Positions 62,189 to 64,000 of a stretch of DNA of 64,000 bases are shown here, in pieces. Positions within the stretch are counted from its first letter, which is position 1, and every line of letters starts with the position of its first letter. This stretch comes from Pedobacter sp. Leaf176. Its GTDB lineage: Bacteria > Bacteroidota > Bacteroidia > Sphingobacteriales > Sphingobacteriaceae. The stretch lies in the NCBI RefSeq assembly GCF_001424305.1, contig NZ_LMPD01000007.1, positions 151,029 through 215,028 of the forward strand, written 5' to 3'. A program made the translations under genes and the position numbers. The notes beneath the pieces were generated by a model that saw nothing but the letters and a program-made list of their open reading frames with translations, had not been told where the DNA came from and made no database searches.

Positions 62189-62232
62189 AATCTCAATAGC
62201 CGTCACCTTGCACTATTGAGATTTTTCTTTTC
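62189..62232 (+). terminator. intrinsic terminator of the SDR/F420-like operon
   Basis: AATCTCAATAG (62189-62199) pairs with CTATTGAGATT (62213-62223), followed by a T-rich run. It is 59 bp after the stop of paralogue 3. Confidence 0.8.
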
Positions 62233-62628
62233 TAGCTGTGACCACGTTCGTATAGGCCTCTCCCATGATAAGGTGGATTTTTGCGCAAAATAGCAAGCAT
62301 TCATACTATACTGCTTAATTTAGTTTAATTCGAGTTGATTTTGTTCCGGAAAGGAACTTAGATGTAAGGTAAAATGCCAACAGGTGATTGATGACGGTGC
62401 TGAAACTAATTTGTCTCGTTACTACAAACAACGGTTTCCTATAATAATGGTCAGACGTTAAAATGTTTCAAAATTGTCTACTTCTGTATCATAAAAGCTG
62501 TCGGTTATTAACGGAAATTTGTCTTATACTATTCAGCCTGGCAGGATGTTGCTGTGGCGGAACATGGTTAAAAAAAACAACAGCAGCGGAACCTCGATTT
62601 ACCAAATCCAGATTTAAATTGTAACAAT
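62233..62628. other. AraC paralogue 2 upstream region
   Basis: This 396-bp gap holds the operator/promoter module at 62473-62521 and a long untranslated leader of about 100 nt before the AraC gene. No gene is seen. Confidence 0.6.
62473..62521 (+). promoter_or_regulatory. AraC-type operator/promoter module before AraC paralogue 2
   Basis: ATTGTCTACTTCTGTATCA (62473-62491) is followed after 22 bp by GAAATTTG (62514-62521). Site and spacing match the module before the SDR at 56.8 kb, with 17 of 19 bases identical. The gene is 107 bp downstream. Autoregulation of the AraC protein, or cross-control by its paralogue, is likely. Confidence 0.7.
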
Positions 62629-63519
62629 ATGAAGCATTTCAAAAAAATAAGCGAACTGTATGAAGTTCTTGGGTTCAAGCCGCCTGAAGACCCTCTTTTC
62701 AGTGTGGCTTACGGTGATAGTTGCACCGGCATCAGCGACCTCGAATTTACTTCGGCATTTTATATTATTGGATTCAAAAAGCTAAAATCAGGGATAATCC
62801 GCTACGGAAAAACCAAGTATGACCATGACCTTGGCGCTATGTCGTTCATCAAGCCGCAACAGAGAGTACTGTTCAAAAATACCGAACTAAAGGAAAAGGG
62901 GTTTATGATCATTATCCACGAGGACTACTTACCTGGAACTTCGCTCTATAGTGAGATTAAAAAGTACGGCTATTTCGACTACGAGGTCAATGAGGCACTG
63001 CATCTTTCACCAACCGAAGAAAGTATCATCTGGAACCTGTATTTCGCGATAGAAAAGGAGTATAACAATAATACGGACGAACATAGCAAAATGATCATCA
63101 TCAGTCATATTGATTCGATACTGAAATATGCGCAGCGTTTTTATAAACGACAGTTTATTAACCGGACAGCATTAAGTGGGGCAACAGTTACCAGGTTCAA
63201 CGCTTTGCTCGCAGCAGATCTCGAAGAAAGAAAATTGAAGCATACCGGGCTGCCTAGTGTGGCTTCACTGGCGGAAAAGATGCATATTTCGCCCCGTTAT
63301 TTAACCGACCTGCTCAAAGAGGAAACGGGTAAAACCACTTTGGAACTTATCCACCTTTTTTTAATTGCTGAGGCAAAGAATATGCTTACGGCGGGTGATA
63401 TGAACATATCAGAGATTTCCTTGGCGCTTGGTTTTGAGAATCTTACCTACTTCTCGCGTCTGTTTAAAAAAGAGGTAGGCAGTACTCCCAACAAATTCAG
63501 GGATAACTTATTGAATTAG
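62629..63519 (+). CDS. AraC-family regulator (paralogue 2)
   Basis: The 296-residue protein is a close copy of the regulator at 55.1 kb in both the sensor half (FKKISELYEVLG, IHEDYLPGTSLY, YGYFDYEVNEALHLSP) and the HTH half (KMHISPRYLTDLLKEETGKT; MNISEISLALGFENLTYFSRLFKKEVGSTPNKF). The two probably arose by duplication of an AraC/SDR or AraC/reductase unit. A truncated F420-reductase-like gene follows, so the paralogues may each control a similar set. Confidence 0.94.
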   Translation: MKHFKKISELYEVLGFKPPEDPLFSVAYGDSCTGISDLEFTSAFYIIGFKKLKSGIIRYGKTKYDHDLGAMSFIKPQQRVLFKNTELKEKGFMIIIHEDYLPGTSLYSEIKKYGYFDYEVNEALHLSPTEESIIWNLYFAIEKEYNNNTDEHSKMIIISHIDSILKYAQRFYKRQFINRTALSGATVTRFNALLAADLEERKLKHTGLPSVASLAEKMHISPRYLTDLLKEETGKTTLELIHLFLIAEAKNMLTAGDMNISEISLALGFENLTYFSRLFKKEVGSTPNKFRDNLLN

Positions 63520-63581
63520 GACATCCTGGTCTAGGTTCAGCTCAACCGTATCAACAGGTCGAACACCTTTTCAAAGATGAT

Positions 63582-63735
63582 CAACTCCCAAAATAAAGGC
63601 CTCCATCTTTAGGTAACAGATGGAGAGGCCTAGGCCTCTGGCTTGCTAAATTTTGTGACAACTCCCAAAATAAAGGCCTCCATCTTTAGGTAACAGATGG
63701 AGAGGCCTAGGCCTCTGGCTTGCTAAATTTTGTGA
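63582..63735. repeat. exact 77-bp tandem duplication with terminator-like palindrome
   Basis: Copies 63582-63658 and 63659-63735 are identical. Each contains an imperfect hairpin (GGCCTCCATCT with AGATGGAGAGGCC) and a perfect 16-bp palindrome AGAGGCCTAGGCCTCT (first copy 63624-63639). It follows the AraC stop by 62 bp and probably doubles its terminator. Confidence 0.85.
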
Positions 63736-63812
63736 CTGGACCAAGGAAATTCTAACAGTACAGAACAAAAAACTTAAAATTAAAAAAAATAAAAATGTTA
63801 AATACTTAAATT

Positions 63813-64000
63813 ATGAAAATAGGAATTATTGGAACAGGTGTTATGGGTAGCACACTGGTAGAAAAATTGTCGCAAGCAGGGAATCAGGTTAAGGTAACCA
63901 ACACCCAGGATTTCGCTGAGCTCAGCAAAATTGCAGAAAGTTTGGGAGCAAAGGCTGCAACACTTGAAGACGTGGTTAAAGATGTGGAGGCCATTATTTT
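63813..64000 (+). CDS. F420-reductase-like NAD(P)-binding protein (paralogue 4), cut by window edge
   Basis: The 62 visible codons begin MKIGIIGTGVMGSTLVEKLSQAG with the same glycine motif as the three relatives, then VTNTQDFAELSKIAESLGAKAA. The rest lies beyond the window. It is closest in the N-terminus to paralogue 3. The 77-bp tandem repeat lies between it and the AraC paralogue 2 gene. Confidence 0.85.
   Translation, partial: MKIGIIGTGVMGSTLVEKLSQAGNQVKVTNTQDFAELSKIAESLGAKAATLEDVVKDVEAII

Noticed and set aside
1..64000. CRISPR arrays, tRNA or rRNA genes
   Set aside because: No regularly spaced repeats and no cloverleaf-like or rRNA-like stretches were found by eye; a tRNAscan and Rfam run would settle this.

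Overview
The window looks like a chromosomal segment of a Bacteroidota bacterium, most likely Sphingobacteriaceae close to Pedobacter. The evidence is a SusC/SusD pair behind an ECF sigma/FecR switch, three LytS-type kinase/LytTR regulator pairs, DUF4369 thioredoxins, many Sec and lipoprotein signals, and promoter -7 boxes of the Bacteroidota type (TAnnTTTG). All assignments come from reading the sequence and recognising families; no search was run.

Layout. 0-4 kb: a LytTR two-component pair (regulator cut by the window edge), a possible Thr/Ser-rich mini-peptide, and a small accessory island (unknown protein, RNAP alpha-CTD-like protein, XRE regulator with a repeated operator). 4-7.5 kb: a three-gene minus-strand operon, glf (UDP-galactopyranose mutase), glycosyltransferase and clan-A glycosidase. 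8.3-12 kb: a Tat-exported Gfo/Idh/MocA oxidoreductase, two membrane proteins and a GT14-like transferase whose end is cut by a repeat. 12.6-18.2 kb: serine hydrolase, alpha/beta hydrolase lipoprotein, small secreted proteins, sterol-desaturase-like protein, and a second LytTR pair with a frameshifted regulator. 19-22 kb: MscS channel and glycerophosphodiesterase. 22.3-32.9 kb: ECF sigma, frameshifted FecR, SusC, SusD, a discoidin-like surface lipoprotein and two TlpA-like thioredoxins. 33.3-35.3 kb: a third LytTR pair. 36.3-39.3 kb: a compact, GC-richer four-gene operon with an envelope protein, a four-helix membrane protein, a leaderless subtilase and a free-standing I9-type inhibitor, closed by a hairpin. 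40-48.3 kb: small envelope enzymes (MBL hydrolase, carboxymuconolactone decarboxylase-like, cupins, ABM monooxygenase, alpha/beta hydrolase, cyclophilin-like, acetyltransferase, SDR) under two AraC regulators. 48.7-52.6 kb: a PaoABC-type molybdenum aldehyde oxidoreductase. 53.4-54.6 kb: an IS110-family element. 55-64 kb: a redox/electrophile-type region with two near-identical AraC regulators, two SDRs, a flavin monooxygenase, an HxlR regulator and four paralogous F420-reductase-like NAD(P)-binding proteins.

Regulation. The 55-63 kb block shows two promoter modules, each present twice. The HxlR gene is flanked by two promoters carrying the same 17-bp palindrome at nearly the same distance (27 and 28 bp) from the same -7 box. 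A 19-bp motif lies exactly 22 bp upstream of a -7-like box before both the SDR at 56 kb and the AraC gene at 62.6 kb.

Repeats and decay. A REP-like palindrome (arms GGTCKTAGCG / CGCTAMGACC around TCT) recurs between 11 and 22 kb with compensatory changes in its stem. A larger module with a nested GAGAAAC/GTTTCTC hairpin accompanies it. Two regulators (LytTR at 16.5 kb, FecR at 31.8 kb) are split by single-base changes in A-runs, which may be real or sequence error.
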